Source: Cephalotus follicularis (Eukaryota; Streptophyta; Magnoliopsida; Oxalidales; Cephalotaceae). From it: a DNA stretch of 64,000 nucleotides. The notes under the pieces were generated by a model that was not told the origin of the DNA, made no database searches, and saw nothing but the letters and a program-made list of their open reading frames with translations. Made by a program: the position numbers and the translations under genes. Below, in pieces: positions 1-11,404 of the stretch (position 1 is its first letter; each line of letters opens with the position of its first letter). The DNA lies in NCBI GenBank assembly GCA_001972305.1, contig BDDD01000422.1, forward strand, positions 62,001-126,000, in the 5' to 3' direction.

Positions 1-241
1 GGAATTACTTACTTTAACCATACTTACTATTAAACTAGCTCTTAACACTTGTTGTAGCTCTTAACACTGGTTGTGCATGATGATTAATAATGTTAAGACT
101 TTAGAAGCTAAAAGCCAGGGTTACGTAGAGCAGCTGTCACGGGCAACCCTTAGGGTTTGCTGTCTTCGATCTTGGGATCGTTGTATCCCCCTTTTCTCCC
201 TCTTTCCTTTTTCTTTTTCTTTTGCCTTATTTTTTACTGTT

Positions 242-1541
242 ATGGAAGCCATAGAAGAAAAATGTGCAAATCTTAAAATCTCAGAAGAAGAGGTGGATGG
301 TCTGACTTTGGATGAGAGTTTCATTGACACAATAAAACCAGATGGAAGTTATTGTCTGGTGGGCAAACTGTGGACGCGAAAATGTTTCAACAAGGAGGCT
401 TTAAAGAATATTATGAGAAGTCTTTGGAAGATTGAAAACGTATTACGCATTAGGGAGATTACCTTTAACATGTTTCTCTTTATGTTTAATTTCCTGGAAG
501 ATAGAACTAAGGTTATGTAGGCTGGACCCTGGCTGTTTGATCGAAATCTGCCGCTTCTCCAACCTATAGATCAGGAGATCCATCCACCTTTGATTCTATT
601 GGAGACGATTCCTATCTGGGTGAGAATTTATGGTGTTCCCTATCTTGGCCTAACAACAAAAGTTGGGGAGGTGGTTGGTAGTAGAATGGGGAATGTTGAG
701 AAAATTGAGGTGGTGCTTGGGAAGGGTACTTATGGATCATATTTTCGTTTAAAGATCAAGATGAAGGTTGAATCAACACCGAAATGAGGGAGTAATCTAT
801 GGCTGGGATCTGAAGGGAAAACATGGCTGAGCTTTTGTTATGAACGTTTACCTGTGTTTTGCTACTTCTGTGGCTGTTTGGGACACCAAGAAAACGAATG
901 TAACAGCGCTGCCTTGCTTAAAAAAAAGAAAAGAACTGTAGAGTGGCAGTATGGACCGTGGCTTTGGGTGGAAGGGTATCGCCATGGGGAAGGAGAATTG
1001 CTACGTGAGTGGGCAATGGAGGAGGTGGCAAATGATAATGACAATACTGGGGACGAAAACACTGATATTGACCAGGACCCGATGGTTATCAAGGAGAGTA
1101 TAGGGACGAACAAGGAGGTGGACCCGCTGTCAAAGGATGAGACATGCATTACTGCATCCCAGACGGATACAGGACAGGTTGGTAATACAGAAGCAGCCAT
1201 GAGGGTTGAGGCGGATAATGTATTGGGGGTCTATATGAAGGTATTGGTTTTGCATACATGAAGGGAACAGGAGATTTAGCACCAGGAGCCACTGTGGTGG
1301 AGAACATGTATTTGGAAGAAGAAAGTATGCAGATAAAGCCACAAATGAAATCAACACCCCGTAAATGGAAGCCTAGAGCTAGAGCTAATAATCCTCCTAT
1401 TACAAATCTCCCATTGATGAATGCATTGCCCGAAGAAAAGCTCACATAAAAGTCCAAGGAAAAGAAGCACAATTCTCAGGAAGAAAGAGCGGGTAAGAAA
1501 CAAAAAGTAGCAGTGGAAGGTAGCACTATGGATGTTGATCT
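242..1541 (+). pseudogene. LINE ORF1 (DUF4283-like domain and CCHC knuckle), broken
   Basis: In L1-type LINEs ORF1 is thought to coat the element RNA. The ATG at 242 opens a frame (MEAIEEK...) whose sequence fits the DUF4283 family found in plant LINE ORF1: about 90 residues to a TAG at 518, then a second block at 530-787 containing IPIWVRIYGVPYLGLT, ended by TGA at 785. A zinc knuckle CYFCGCLGHQENEC lies at about 860-901. The C-terminal part is polar and low-complexity. A frameshift near 1200-1260 moves it into another frame, and a TAA follows at 1447. The frame resumes after Copia-1 at 11311 and ends at TGA 11354-11356. At least three stops and one frameshift make this a pseudogene. Confidence 0.82.
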
Positions 1542-2032
1542 TGTTAGAATATTCTGCACTTATATTAATTGAGTATTTATTAATTAAAAAAATCAAGCTA
1601 ACTATAGATCTAGTAAAGTGAGACATACATATTCTAATTAAGTCTTATATAGATTGGCTAGTGTGAAGTGTAGTAAACTAATTAGGTTTTTGATGAGAGA
1701 GCCTATTAGATTACTAATAAGGATTATATAAATAACTAGGTTTCCTCTCTTAACCCTAACGTCCTTAACACAAAAGAAAAACACACACATTCAGAAAGAA
1801 AAGCAGACAGACGACTGTTCTTTTATGTGTGTTACGGTGTCTCATCGAGCTAGTGTTCATAAGATTTAAGAGAGCTGTATTTTGTCTAATCAGGACCACT
1901 GCTGATTTTCGCTGCTTATCATGGATCCTAAAAAATGTACGATTTCTATTATGTTATTTTTTAGTGTTTCTTTTCTATCTAGAGTGATCCTTAGAGTTGA
2001 TAAATTGATTCGGCATTCAATTTCTTATTACA
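1542..2032 (+). repeat. Copia-1 5' LTR
   Basis: Starts TGTTAGAATATTC and ends CTTATTACA. It is matched along its length by 10824-11305, with shared blocks such as GTAAAGTGAGACATA and GCTGCTTATCATGGATCCTA. It has a TATA-type box at about 1725. Confidence 0.9.
1725..1734 (+). promoter_or_regulatory. Copia-1 5' LTR TATA box
   Basis: TATATAAATA about 185 bp into the LTR, with the same motif at the same place in the 3' LTR (TATATAAATAG, 11015-11025). Its place in a copia LTR fits the element's own promoter; function is inferred. Confidence 0.55.
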
Positions 2033-2034
2033 TT

Positions 2035-2046
2035 TGGTATCAGAGC
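2035..2046 (+). other. Copia-1 primer-binding site
   Basis: TGGTATCAGAGC lies 2 bp after the LTR end. This is the standard plant retrotransposon site complementary to the 3' end of initiator tRNA-Met, where minus-strand DNA synthesis is primed. Confidence 0.85.
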
Positions 2047-2180
2047 CACCTTAGATCAGAACTGAAATCCTAATTAAGTTAAAGAAATAATTATGCATGA
2101 TTCATTATGAGGCTGTGGCTTTGTTGCTTCATGACTTTATGGTTTAACGTGTATTTGATGTTTTTAAGTTTAACGCATAA

Positions 2181-2388
2181 AGTTCCGTTGAAAGCATCGA
2201 CGCTTTACCTAAAGCGTCCGCGGTTGCACGCCAAGCATCAACGCTTCAGTCGACGCTTTGTGTAACCTTCCGCGCTTTAACATAGCGTCTAAGTTTACGA
2301 CCTTAAGCGTCGACAGTTTTCTCAAAACCGTCAGCGCTTTTAAGCCTTAAGTGTCGACGGTTTTCTCATACTGTCAGCGCTTAGTCTA

Positions 2389-2390
<2 letters not shown>
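2181..2390 (+). repeat. GTCGAC dyad cluster in the Copia-1 leader
   Basis: About eight degenerate copies of a half-palindromic unit (AAAGCATCGACGCTTT, AAGCGTCGACAGTTTT, AAGTGTCGACGGTTTT and similar), roughly 25 bp apart, between the primer-binding site and gag. The same motif recurs in other elements of this window. Role unknown. Confidence 0.7.

Positions 2391-2439
<49 letters not shown>
2391..2439 (+). repeat. (TA)n microsatellite
   Basis: Uninterrupted TA dinucleotide run in the untranslated leader of Copia-1, directly after the GTCGAC cluster. Confidence 0.98.
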
Positions 2440-2442
<3 letters not shown>

Positions 2443-3071
2443 AAATAAGGATTATTGGCCATGGTTAATATATGTGTTTTGTCAAATAGAAATGGTAGTT
2501 ACGACATTTGATACATACATATTGCGAGAATCACTTTATATATTTACATATAAACAAATGCGCATATAGCCAGTAATATATTTTGGAATTGTGATATTAC
2601 ATGCGCGTTCATTCAATTATTAAGATACTTAAACAATGTAATTAGCATGACTTGTGATTTTATGGACAAATCAGGCCCTTTTTGTGTATCATTCTAATAT
2701 CACACTATGGTTTGATGAGGATAATATAAGATATATTCCAGTATGAAATAGTTTCATAGTTTGGTCAAGATGCAGTCACCAAAGTGGCCTTCTTGGTTGG
2801 ATTTGTGATATCTATCTCGTACAACAGTGGGATTTCTCTAATTCTTGTGCATGATCATACGCCCAAAGGAGGTGGTTATGTATTAGAATTAAGAGGGTAC
2901 ATATGGAGCATATGGTTGGGAATTGACTAGCCATGGAAGCCTATAAACCCAAAGGTGGTAGGCTATCAATGGTTATATTATATTCTCATAGTCGCTTTTA
3001 TGTAAAAGTTTTGCAACTGTATGTCATGCATTCACCCAAATGTGTTTGTATGGTGATGCCTGCAGACTTTC

Positions 3072-4111
3072 ATGTGTGCTGATACAGTTTCAAGTGACAC
3101 ATTGTTTGCTCTCATTATGCTAATATTTTATGTTGTTCATTTAACAATCACCTTGTTTGTCAACAACAATATGGTATCTATTGAGGTTATGACTGGGTCA
3201 AACTACAAGAAATGGAAGGAAGACATTGAGTTTGCCATGGAAATGGTAGATGTTGATCTTTCCCTTGTTACGGATAAACCTGGGGACTTGACTGCCGCTA
3301 GCACTGAAGATGAGAAATCAGTGCATATTGTCTGGATGAAAAGTAATCGCATTTGCCTACTGTCCGTGAGGAGGTCGATCTTGGATCACCTAAAAAGTGG
3401 TTTGCCGACAGATTGTACTGCTAAGGAACTGATGACTGCAATCAGTGAGAGGTATCGCCTCTCATCAAATGTTGATATAGGGTCTCTGCTGCAAGGACTC
3501 TACAGCATGAAGTATGATGGTAATGGAGTGGTTAGGGACTATGTTATTCGTATGGTGAACTATCAGACCAAACTGAAGGCTCTTAAAGTTGATCTCCCTG
3601 ATACTTGCATTATGCACCAAGCCTTGAACACTCTTCCTACTGAATTTAGTATCATTAAGACCAACTACAATTCTCAAGATCAATCTTGGTCAATCAATGA
3701 TTTGATTTATAGGGTTGTTACTGCGGAAGAAAAGCTGAAAAAGGAGAAAAGCCAAGTTGCTTTCTATGTTGCTGGTTCCAATTATCACAAAGGTAAGAAG
3801 CCCAAAAACTATAATAATAAAGTTGTTCATGGAACCACTAAAGAACCTGATCCGTCTAACGATATGGGTCTAGATAATATTTCTTTTATGAAAAAGGGTG
3901 ATCACTGTTTCTTTTGCAAAAAGAAAGGTCACATAAAGAAGGATTGTCTGAAGTACAAAACTTGGTTGGCCAAACATGAGAATAAAGGTAACGATTCTTT
4001 GTCACTTGTTTGTGAATCCAATCTATCTGAAGCCTCATAGTGGCTAGATAGCGGTGCAACTAACCATGTTGCTTTTACCATACAGGGGTTCATAAATTGG
4101 AGGAAACCAAA
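3072..4111 (+). pseudogene. Copia-1 gag and start of protease
   Basis: Gag forms the virus-like particle; protease processes the polyprotein. An open frame runs 3072-4037; the likelier gag start is the in-frame ATG at 3171 (MVSIEVMTGSNYKKWK), because residues before it are hydrophobic and unlike gag. The UBN2-type capsid region is followed by a nucleocapsid knuckle CFFCKKKGHIKKDC at about 3907-3948. A TAG at 4038 ends the frame, but beyond it the protease signature W-L-D-S-G-A-T-N-H is readable (4041-4067), so this is a nonsense mutation, or less likely a natural read-through stop. The protease is then cut by the solo LTR at 4112. Confidence 0.85.
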
Positions 4112-6838
4112 TGTAACACTCCTGAATTGTGGGAGTCGCCACAGGTGCATATAACGGAAACTTAACATAACATATCATATTAAAAACATTCATCTTTATT
4201 AAAAACGTGATGGTTTAAATCATAACCAATAACATACTGAAACTGATCATAGCTGAAACTTATTCATAATCCCAAAAATTATAAAATAAAAATTGACATA
4301 TTGTTTATTGAACGGGTCCCACTACGACCACATAAACACAAAGGGATCAACTCCTAGATGATCCTCAGACATAAGGGAGTCACTCTCATCACACATTGCC
4401 CCTTTGCTCCTGATAACCTGACGCGTGGAAATAAAAACGCGGCTGAGCAAACCTCAGTACGGATATAGAATATAAAACAGTAAATGATATTTTAAAGCAG
4501 GAAGATTTCCAAAAGTACATTAAAACTGAAATCTTAAGCAATAAAATAGTTTAAACATATTTTATAAATGCCCACGGCAAAACATATAAACCAAGTTCAT
4601 AACTTTGAAATCATAAAGCATACCTTTCCAAAACATAGGTTCCATAACTGAGCACCAAAACCCATAACATATCAGAAACACATAGTAGCAAGGGGTTCGC
4701 GACACCCACATTGCCAAATGGAATTGCAGTGTACGGCACTACACATACAATTCCCATTTCCCAAAACATATCCCAAAACATATAACTAGGATCGATCCAT
4801 ACGCCTCTATCACAAATCCTATCAAAGGATATCCCAAAGAGACGCCGTAAACAAATCACACCGTTACGGAAAGTGTCATGCCCCCGTGCCAGGCTCACAA
4901 CATGCCTATGGTACCCCTATAGGTGGTTATAAAAGCTCAGTATTTCACCATTTTCAAAAACTTGATTTCATCAAATCAATTTAAAATACGCAAAAAGGTT
5001 TTCCCAAAACATAATCATAAATCTTTCACAAACGATATAGTTTCACATATACTTTCGTAATCAAAATGCAACTCTTTTATTTTCACAATAAAGAGACATT
5101 TGCATAGCATAACATAAACATAACATAGCGGAGTTTATTAAGCCAGAAAATATATTCAATAAAATATTAACTGACTTCATTGCAAAATCCAAACATAACT
5201 GAGTTCATAATCTGAAAAGGACATATTCATAAAACCGAATAATAACCAAAATCAAGAATCCGTTTTTATTCTCAAAACAGAACTGAATCAGTAAGAGTGT
5301 GTCAATGAACGAAAATCCGTACCTTGTGTGATCACAGACTAACTTACGATTACCCGGTAAATTTAATTTGCCTCACGTAGCACAATAATCTAAACAACAT
5401 AACAATGTTCAAATAAGGGTCTAAAATTCATTTTGAACATAAAACAGAATCATAATGATGTTTATAACAGACCCGGATCATCGGAAGAATAAACGGATGA
5501 AAACAGAAATTTACAGGACAAACCAGTCGACTGTTTCAAGAATCTAGTCGACTAAACAAGGGGTGGCAGTCGACTACACAACAGGGCCAGTCGACTACTC
5601 AACCTGGACATGCAAGCAGTCGACTGAATCAGGGGTCCAGCCGACTACTCAACACATGACAGTCGAATGTTTGCATAAGACAGTTGACTACTTAATCTAG
5701 ACAGCCGACTGTTCATATGGGCAGTCGACTGTTCTGGGTGACAGAACAGCAAATCAGTGCGATTTTGTACAATTTAGCAGCCAAGACTCGGATTTTTCGA
5801 CACTAGAAGATTACCAACATTAAAACAACTTTGTATGGCATCTAAAACATTGTTACAACACAGAATTCGATAGAGATATGTTGACAGAAAATTATTTCAA
5901 TGTGACAGGGACTTAAACCATAGCATACCAATACATAATCCAATTCTGTCCACTTATCACGATTACATGCATCAAAGCCAGATTATATAACACTTCCTAG
6001 ATGTCTACAGATGGCTGCTAACACAAGATTTATTTTTGACAGAAAAACAGGAAGGTAGAAATCAAAACTACTCCTTCTCTAGCAACCTATACATGGCAAA
6101 ATAATTACTTGATAACACTAACACTTAATCATCACAGTAAGACAACAATCTAACCTGCAATGGCGACACCAATTGAAGAAGAACACAGCTGTTCGACAGA
6201 ATCAAAGGAGGGAATATATATTCAAAGTTTTGACAGTGCCATGAAATATCAATGAAACAATTACCGAATTAAACCTTTGATGAATCTAACCTTATAAATG
6301 GAGTAGGAAAACACAGAATCACAGCCCCTAATGCACAGCAACTTCGGCAGTAGCAACACACAGAAAGAGATGGCTGGTTCCATGGCTTTGTCACACATAT
6401 ATAGCAAAAGAGACCAAACGGGAAAGGATAGAAAGAGAAGGAAAATCAATCTGCTGGATAAGGAATATAGGCTGATTTTCAGGGTGAGAAGAAAGAAAGA
6501 GGGAGAAGATTATGGAATGAAGATATTGGGAGGAGAAGGTGATGGGAGAGATAAGGAAGAAAGGAAGAAAGAGATAAAAAGGAATAATTAGTTTAGGAAA
6601 TTTAAAAGAAATAGTAATTTTTAAAATAAATTGGTTTTAAAAGATTATGTATTTATAAATGGGTTTGTACTAATAATAATATGACTAAACTTACCCAACA
6701 AAATATCCATACCAACATGTCCAACTAAGGCTGGTATCAGTCAGCCCAAAACATAAGCCCAACGTAAAAACATACTAATACTTAAACGAAACAGATAAAC
6801 CCGTAAGAAAAATACGTACAGGTAAGCAGGGTATTACA
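4112..6838. mobile_element. Solo LTR (about 2.7 kb) inside Copia-1
   Basis: Begins TGTAACACTCC, ends GGTATTACA, and is flanked by a perfect 5-bp duplication CCAAA (4107-4111 and 6839-6843). TG...CA ends plus a 5-bp duplication are the mark of LTR integration. No coding frame, primer site or second LTR is seen, so this is best read as a solo LTR left by LTR-LTR recombination, gypsy-like from its ends. Removing it with one CCAAA joins the Copia-1 protease frame again. A reverse TATA-like TATATAT near 6396 hints at minus orientation. It carries an AGTCGACT cluster (5524-5731). Open frames inside it are spurious. Confidence 0.82.
5524..5731. repeat. AGTCGACT palindrome cluster
   Basis: About ten copies of the octamer AGTCGACT or one-base variants (AGCCGACT, AGTTGACT, AGTCGAAT) at intervals of roughly 18-30 bp within the solo LTR. 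The spacers are unrelated, so it is not a simple tandem array. Confidence 0.85.
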
Positions 6839-6843
6839 CCAAA

Positions 6844-8049
6844 TAACGATGAGTCAAAGCTCATGGCTGGAAATAATAAAGATGCAAACGTAGAGTTCGT
6901 GGGAGATGTCAATTTAGTTTTGGATTCTGATTTCAAATTGATGTTAAGAAATACTCTTTATGTACCATCCTTTAGACGAAATTTAATTTCTATTTCTTAG
7001 TTAGACAATCTTGGCTTTGAATTTGAAATAAAGAACTCTACGATTAATCTTTTTTTCAATTCAAATATGGTTGTCCATTGCATATTGTCTCGTGGACTAT
7101 AGAGAGTGTGTTTGACTCCTACTGATATCTATGTTTGTTATAATGTTAATAACATTGCATCTAAAAGACCCTTACCTAAGGAACAATCTTTCATGTTATG
7201 GCATAAAAGGCTTGACCATATCTCTAGGGAAAGAGTGGAAAGGCTGATAAAGTGTGACATCATACCCACTCTTGAATTCGGTGACCTAGAAACATGTATA
7301 GACTGCTGTAGGGGCAAAATGACCAAGATAAGGAAGAAAACGACAGTCCGTAGTTCTGATGTACTAGAAGTGATCACGCGGACATCAGTGGACCATATTC
7401 AGCCACCTTATGTAGAAATTTATATTTGATTACATTCATTGATGACTATTCCCGATATGGTTATCTGTTCTTAATTAAGGAAAAATCTCAAGCTCTTGAG
7501 AAATTCAAGATCTTTTAGACTGAAGTTGAGAAGCAATTAGGAAAAGTCATCAAGGTGGTTAGATCTGACATGGGTGGTGAGTATTATGACAGACATGGTA
7601 ATGCTGGACAGCTTAAGGATCCATTTGCCAAATACTTGGAGGATTCTGGGATAGTTGCTCAGTTTACTATGCTTGGAAGTCTTGAGCAAAATGGAGTCGC
7701 TGAAAGACGTAACCGCACACTTATGGAGATGATGAGAAGTATGATTAGTAGGATGAACTTATATGAGTTTCTTTGGGGTGAAGCCTTGAAAACAACTCTT
7801 TATATTCTAAACAGAGTTCCAAGTAAAGCTGTTGCACTTACTCCTTTCGAGTTATGGACTGGACGTAAGCCTAGTCTTAATCATCTTAAAGTTTGGGGCT
7901 GTCCTATAGAGGTAAGATTGTATACTCCAACTTTAAATAAGTAGGATTCCAGATCCACTCGTTGCTTCTTTGTTGGTTACCCAGATCATTTGAAGGGGTA
8001 CCATTTTTATAATCCCTACGAAGGCACTATAATTGTGGAGTCACGACAA
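6844..8049 (+). pseudogene. Copia-1 protease end and integrase
   Basis: Integrase inserts the cDNA into host DNA. After the nested LTR the protease tail reads on (VPSFRRNLIS), with an in-frame TAG near 7000. The pre-integrase zinc region has WHKRLDHIS and CIDC at about 7200-7310. The catalytic core shows F-I-D-D-Y-S-R (about 7437-7457), R-S-D-M-G-G (about 7561-7578) and N-G-V-A-E-R-R-N-R (about 7690-7716), which carry the D, D and E of the DDE triad. A frameshift lies between 7425 and 7555, and stops occur at 7518 and 7942. The capped C-terminal part (GYPDHLKGYHFYNP) follows near 7976-8018. Confidence 0.83.
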
Positions 8050-8370
8050 CAAAGTTTTTAGAATTCGATGTAGCCGAACTAGATGATTATTCTCAAACCA
8101 TTGAAGATAGTAGAGATCAAACAACGATTGTATCTTTTCCTTTATCCACCAAGATGAATGTTGAGCCTATTACACAAGCAGTTGCACCTATTGAGATTCA
8201 TGCACATGTTAGCAAAGTTTTTATAGTTCAATGTAGCTGAACTAGATGATTGTTCTCAAACCATTAAAGATAGTAGAGATCAAACAGTGATTGTTGTTTT
8301 CCTTTACCCACCAAGATGAATGTTGAGCCTATTACACATGCAGTTGCACCTATTGAGGTTCAGACACCTA
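8050..8370 (+). repeat. Direct duplication of about 163 bp in Copia-1 pol
   Basis: 8050-8212 is repeated with some differences as 8213-about 8370. Both contain GAACTAGATGATT, CAAGATGAATGTTGAGCC and GTTGCACCTATTGAG. It lies in the poorly conserved linker between integrase and RT and is probably a replication-slip or recombination duplication. Confidence 0.85.
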
Positions 8371-8579
8371 TTATTAATGTTGTTCATGAGCCTATTGTTG
8401 ATACTGCTCCTACGGATATTCCTCAGACATAGGATGTTGTAGTGGAAGTTCCAGTCAGGAGATTGACTCGTGAGAGGAGATCAGCAATACCGCCTTGCTA
8501 TGAGATTTACTTGGGAGAAAGTGATTACGATATCGGTTGCGTGATCGACCTATTGACTTATTTGGATGTTGTTTCTAGT

Positions 8580-10113
8580 CCTTAATCAGATTTGTGGCTG
8601 GATGCGATGAGAGATGAGATGCAGTCAATGAAACACAATGGCATTTGGGAACTTGTTGAATTGCCTGGAGGCTGCAAACCCATTGGTTATAAGACCAAAA
8701 AGGATTCTGAAGGGAAGATTGAGAGGTTTAAAGCCAGACTAGTAGCCAAAGGATTTACACAAAGAAAGGGAATAGACTATAATAAAACTTTCTCTCCAGT
8801 CTCTTTGAAAGACTCTCCCAAGATAATCATGGTATCAGTAGCTCATTTTTATTTGGAGTTACACTAGATGGATGTAAAAACTACATTCCTAAACGGTATT
8901 CTTGATGAGGAGGTGTATATGGTGCAGCCTGAAGGTTTTACAGTTGATGGTAATGATCATCTTGTTTGTAGACTCAAGAAGTCTATATATGGTCTCAAAC
9001 AAGCTTCCAGACAGTGGTACTTCAGGTTTGATAATGTTGTGACTTCTTTCGATTTTAAAGAAATTCTAGTGGATTAGTGTATATATCACAAGGTCAGTGA
9101 GAGCAAATTCATCATCCTTCTGCTCTACATGGATGATATCTTGTTAGCAAGCAATGATCTAGGCATGCTACATATGACCAAGCAGATGTTGTCCAGTGAG
9201 TTTGACATGAAGGACCTTAGTGATGCTTCTTTTGTTCTTAGAATTAAAATTCATAGAGATCGTTCTTGCTATCTGTTGAGTCTATCTCAAAGGGCTTATA
9301 TTGATTGCGTTTTGGAGAGATTCAACATGCTAGATTACAAACCAGGGAATGTTCCTCTTCTCAAAGGTGATAAGCTGAACTTGTTACAGTGTTCTAAGAA
9401 TGATGTTGAAAGGGAAGCCATGAAGAAAGTGCCTTATGCTAGTGCATTTGGGAGCATCATGTATGCTCAAGTATGTACTAAGCTGTATATTGCTTTTGTA
9501 GTAGGGCTTCTTGGCAGGTAACCCTGGTCATGATCACTAGGTAGCTGCCAAGAAGGTTTTAAGATACTTGAAACGGACAACAGATTTTATGTTGACTTAT
9601 TGGCGGGTTGAAGATCTAAAGTTATTGGATTTTACAGATTCTGACTTTGCTGGTTGTCAGGGTGTCAGGAAGTCTACATCAGGTTATGTTTTTATGATGG
9701 CAGACGGGGCAGTATCTTGGAAAAGTGCAAAGCAGACATTGATTGCTTCTTCGACCATGCAGACAAAGTTTGTAGCATGCTATGGAGCAGCTACGTAGGC
9801 AGTTTGGTTCAGGAATTTTATGAGGACATTCACTATTGTTGATTTTGTGTCTAAGCCTATCCGGTTGTACTGTGATAGCAGCTCTGCTGTGTTTTTTATT
9901 ATAAATAATAAATGTCTCATAGGGTCTAAACATATAGAGATAAAGTACTTAATTAACCATCAACGAAGAGGTTAAGAATGGTGACGTTACAGTAGAGTAT
10001 ATTAGTACATATGATATGGTTGCTGATCCCTTAACTAAAGGCCTTCGTCCTTGTGTTTTTGAGAGACATGTTGCTGGCATGGGCTTGATTGCATCACGGG
10101 ATGCATTTGTTTA
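8580..10113 (+). pseudogene. Copia-1 reverse transcriptase and RNase H
   Basis: RT makes cDNA from element RNA, and RNase H removes the RNA template. RT starts near 8592 (LDAMRDEMQSMKHNGIWELV), with FKARLVAKGFTQ (about 8728) and MDVKTTFLNG at 8868 after an in-frame TAG. IYGLKQAS is at about 8980, and the catalytic Y-M-D-D-I-L-L-A at about 9127-9150. RNase H shows TDSDFAGC near 9635 and IRLYCDSSSAV near 9860. Stops at 8865, 9075, 9519 and 9796, and a frameshift near 9520-9568, inactivate it. The 3' end reads through LTKGL to about 10113. Confidence 0.87.
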
Positions 10114-10823
10114 GTGGGAGTTAGTAATTTATTTTGCTCTATTTTTGTTTTCATATGTACTATTTTATCTTTTGATACTATATCGAATTATATTGACTAT
10201 ATCTTTTGCAATCAATTAAGTTGAATAAATTTAGTTTTATTACAACAACTTTGTTAAACACATTGGTGTTTTACATGTTGACATGCCATATATATATATA
10301 TATATATATAAAATTGTTTAAAGTCTTGAGATGCGTGTCAATCTTGAGTAAAGGCTGGAGCATTCAGTTATTAGCCTTAAAGGTATATCTTATGACACAT
10401 AAAGATTATCACGTGAAATAAGGTTAAGACATACAGTTTCATTGGAACCATATAGATTTTCTCTAGTGTGCCTGTGCCACTTAAGGAGAGAAAATTGGTG
10501 ACCGACGAAGGATAACACATGAAGAACTTGTGAGTGTTATCTAATCGTAACACTACCATATTAAATCCATGTTAGTAGTGCTAAATACTCTTGTGACCAT
10601 GGAAAGTCCCGTGTCGCTTAAAAGATGTAGTTATCTTCATGATTTGGAGTTTGAGGTTCTATGGGACTGGATTGACTTTTGGAACAGTCTCTAGACCAAT
10701 GTTTTTTATGTGCGCACAAAACTTTAAAATCTTGTTAGCCTATGTAATTGTTTTGATAAAATAAATATATTTACATTTATTTTTTAAAATTATGTAACAA
10801 TTAATATAACCCAAGTGAGAGAA
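10114..10823 (+). other. Copia-1 3' untranslated region with polypurine tract
   Basis: About 700 bp of AT-rich sequence between the end of pol and the 3' LTR, with a (TA)n run at 10288-10311 and no coding frame of note. A purine-rich stretch AAGTGAGAGAA directly before the LTR (10813-10823) fits the polypurine tract that primes plus-strand synthesis. Confidence 0.65.
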
Positions 10824-11305
10824 TGCGAGAATATTTTCTTATATAGGGTTATATTAATTGAGTATTTATTAATTAAATAAAACCAAACTAACTATTGGTC
10901 TAGTAAAGTGAGACATATATGTTCTAATTAAGTCTTATATGGACTGGCTAGTGTGGGCTGTAGTAAACTAATTAGGTTTTTAATGAGAGTGCCCATTAGA
11001 TTACTAATAAGGACTATATAAATAGCTACCCTAACGTTCTTAACACAAAAGAAAAACACGCACATTTAGAAAGAAAAGCAGACGATTGTTCTTCTGTGTG
11101 TGTTACGGTGTCTCATCGAGCTAGTGTTCATAGGGATTTAAGAGAGTTGTACCTTGTTTAATGATGACCACTGAGGATTTTTGCTGCTTATCATGGATCC
11201 TAAACAAGGTACGATTTCTATTATGTTATTTCTAGGTGTTTTTGTTTCTATCTATGGTGATTCTTGGAGTTGATAAATTGATTCGGCATTCAATTTCTTC
11301 TTACA
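10824..11305 (+). repeat. Copia-1 3' LTR
   Basis: Starts TGCGAGAATATTT, ends CTTCTTACA, and is homologous to 1542-2032 with substitutions and small indels (for instance a changed block near the start and a missing CTCTCTTAAC-type segment). TATA box at 11015-11025. Confidence 0.9.
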
Positions 11306-11310
11306 AATCT

Positions 11311-11404
11311 TTCATCGATGGTGGTTGGAGATAGTCAACCCCGTCGGTTTCCATGATTACCCTATGTTGGAACTGTTGTGGGCTTGGGAACCCACAGGCA
11401 GTTC
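11311..11404 (+). pseudogene. LINE ORF1 tail and ORF2 start, with ATGA overlap
   Basis: The only LINE sequence between the two copia elements. ORF1 continues from 1541 (SSMVVGDSQPRRFP) to TGA at 11354. The ATG at 11353 overlaps it (ATGA) and opens ORF2 with MITLCWNCCGLGNPQAV, the start of the LINE endonuclease domain; plant LINEs usually read W-N-C-R-G-L-G-N here, so one arginine is changed to cysteine. Copia-2 enters after base 11404, within a codon, and ORF2 resumes in frame at 16324. Confidence 0.85.

Larger units (their letters stand above)
1542..11305 (+). mobile_element. Copia-1: degenerate Ty1/copia LTR retrotransposon
   Basis: LTRs at 1542-2032 and 10824-11305 begin TG and end CA. 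A primer-binding site follows the 5' LTR and a purine tract precedes the 3' LTR. The flanking 5-mers are GATCT (1537-1541) and AATCT (11306-11310), one mismatch apart. Domain order is gag, protease, integrase, RT, RNase H, which is the copia order. A solo LTR (4112-6838) is nested between protease and integrase. The LTRs differ at many sites and by indels, clearly more than those of Copia-2, so this insertion is the older of the two. There are several stops and frameshifts in pol. Confidence 0.92.

Noticed and set aside
2391-2569. 72-residue frame starting before the (TA)n run
   Set aside because: Mostly translation of the microsatellite (I-Y repeats); not a gene.
4112-6838. Alternative reading as a DNA transposon with GTAACAC/GTATTAC ends
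   Set aside because: The inverted similarity is only about 7 bp, while TG...CA ends with a perfect 5-bp CCAAA duplication and frame restoration favour an LTR.
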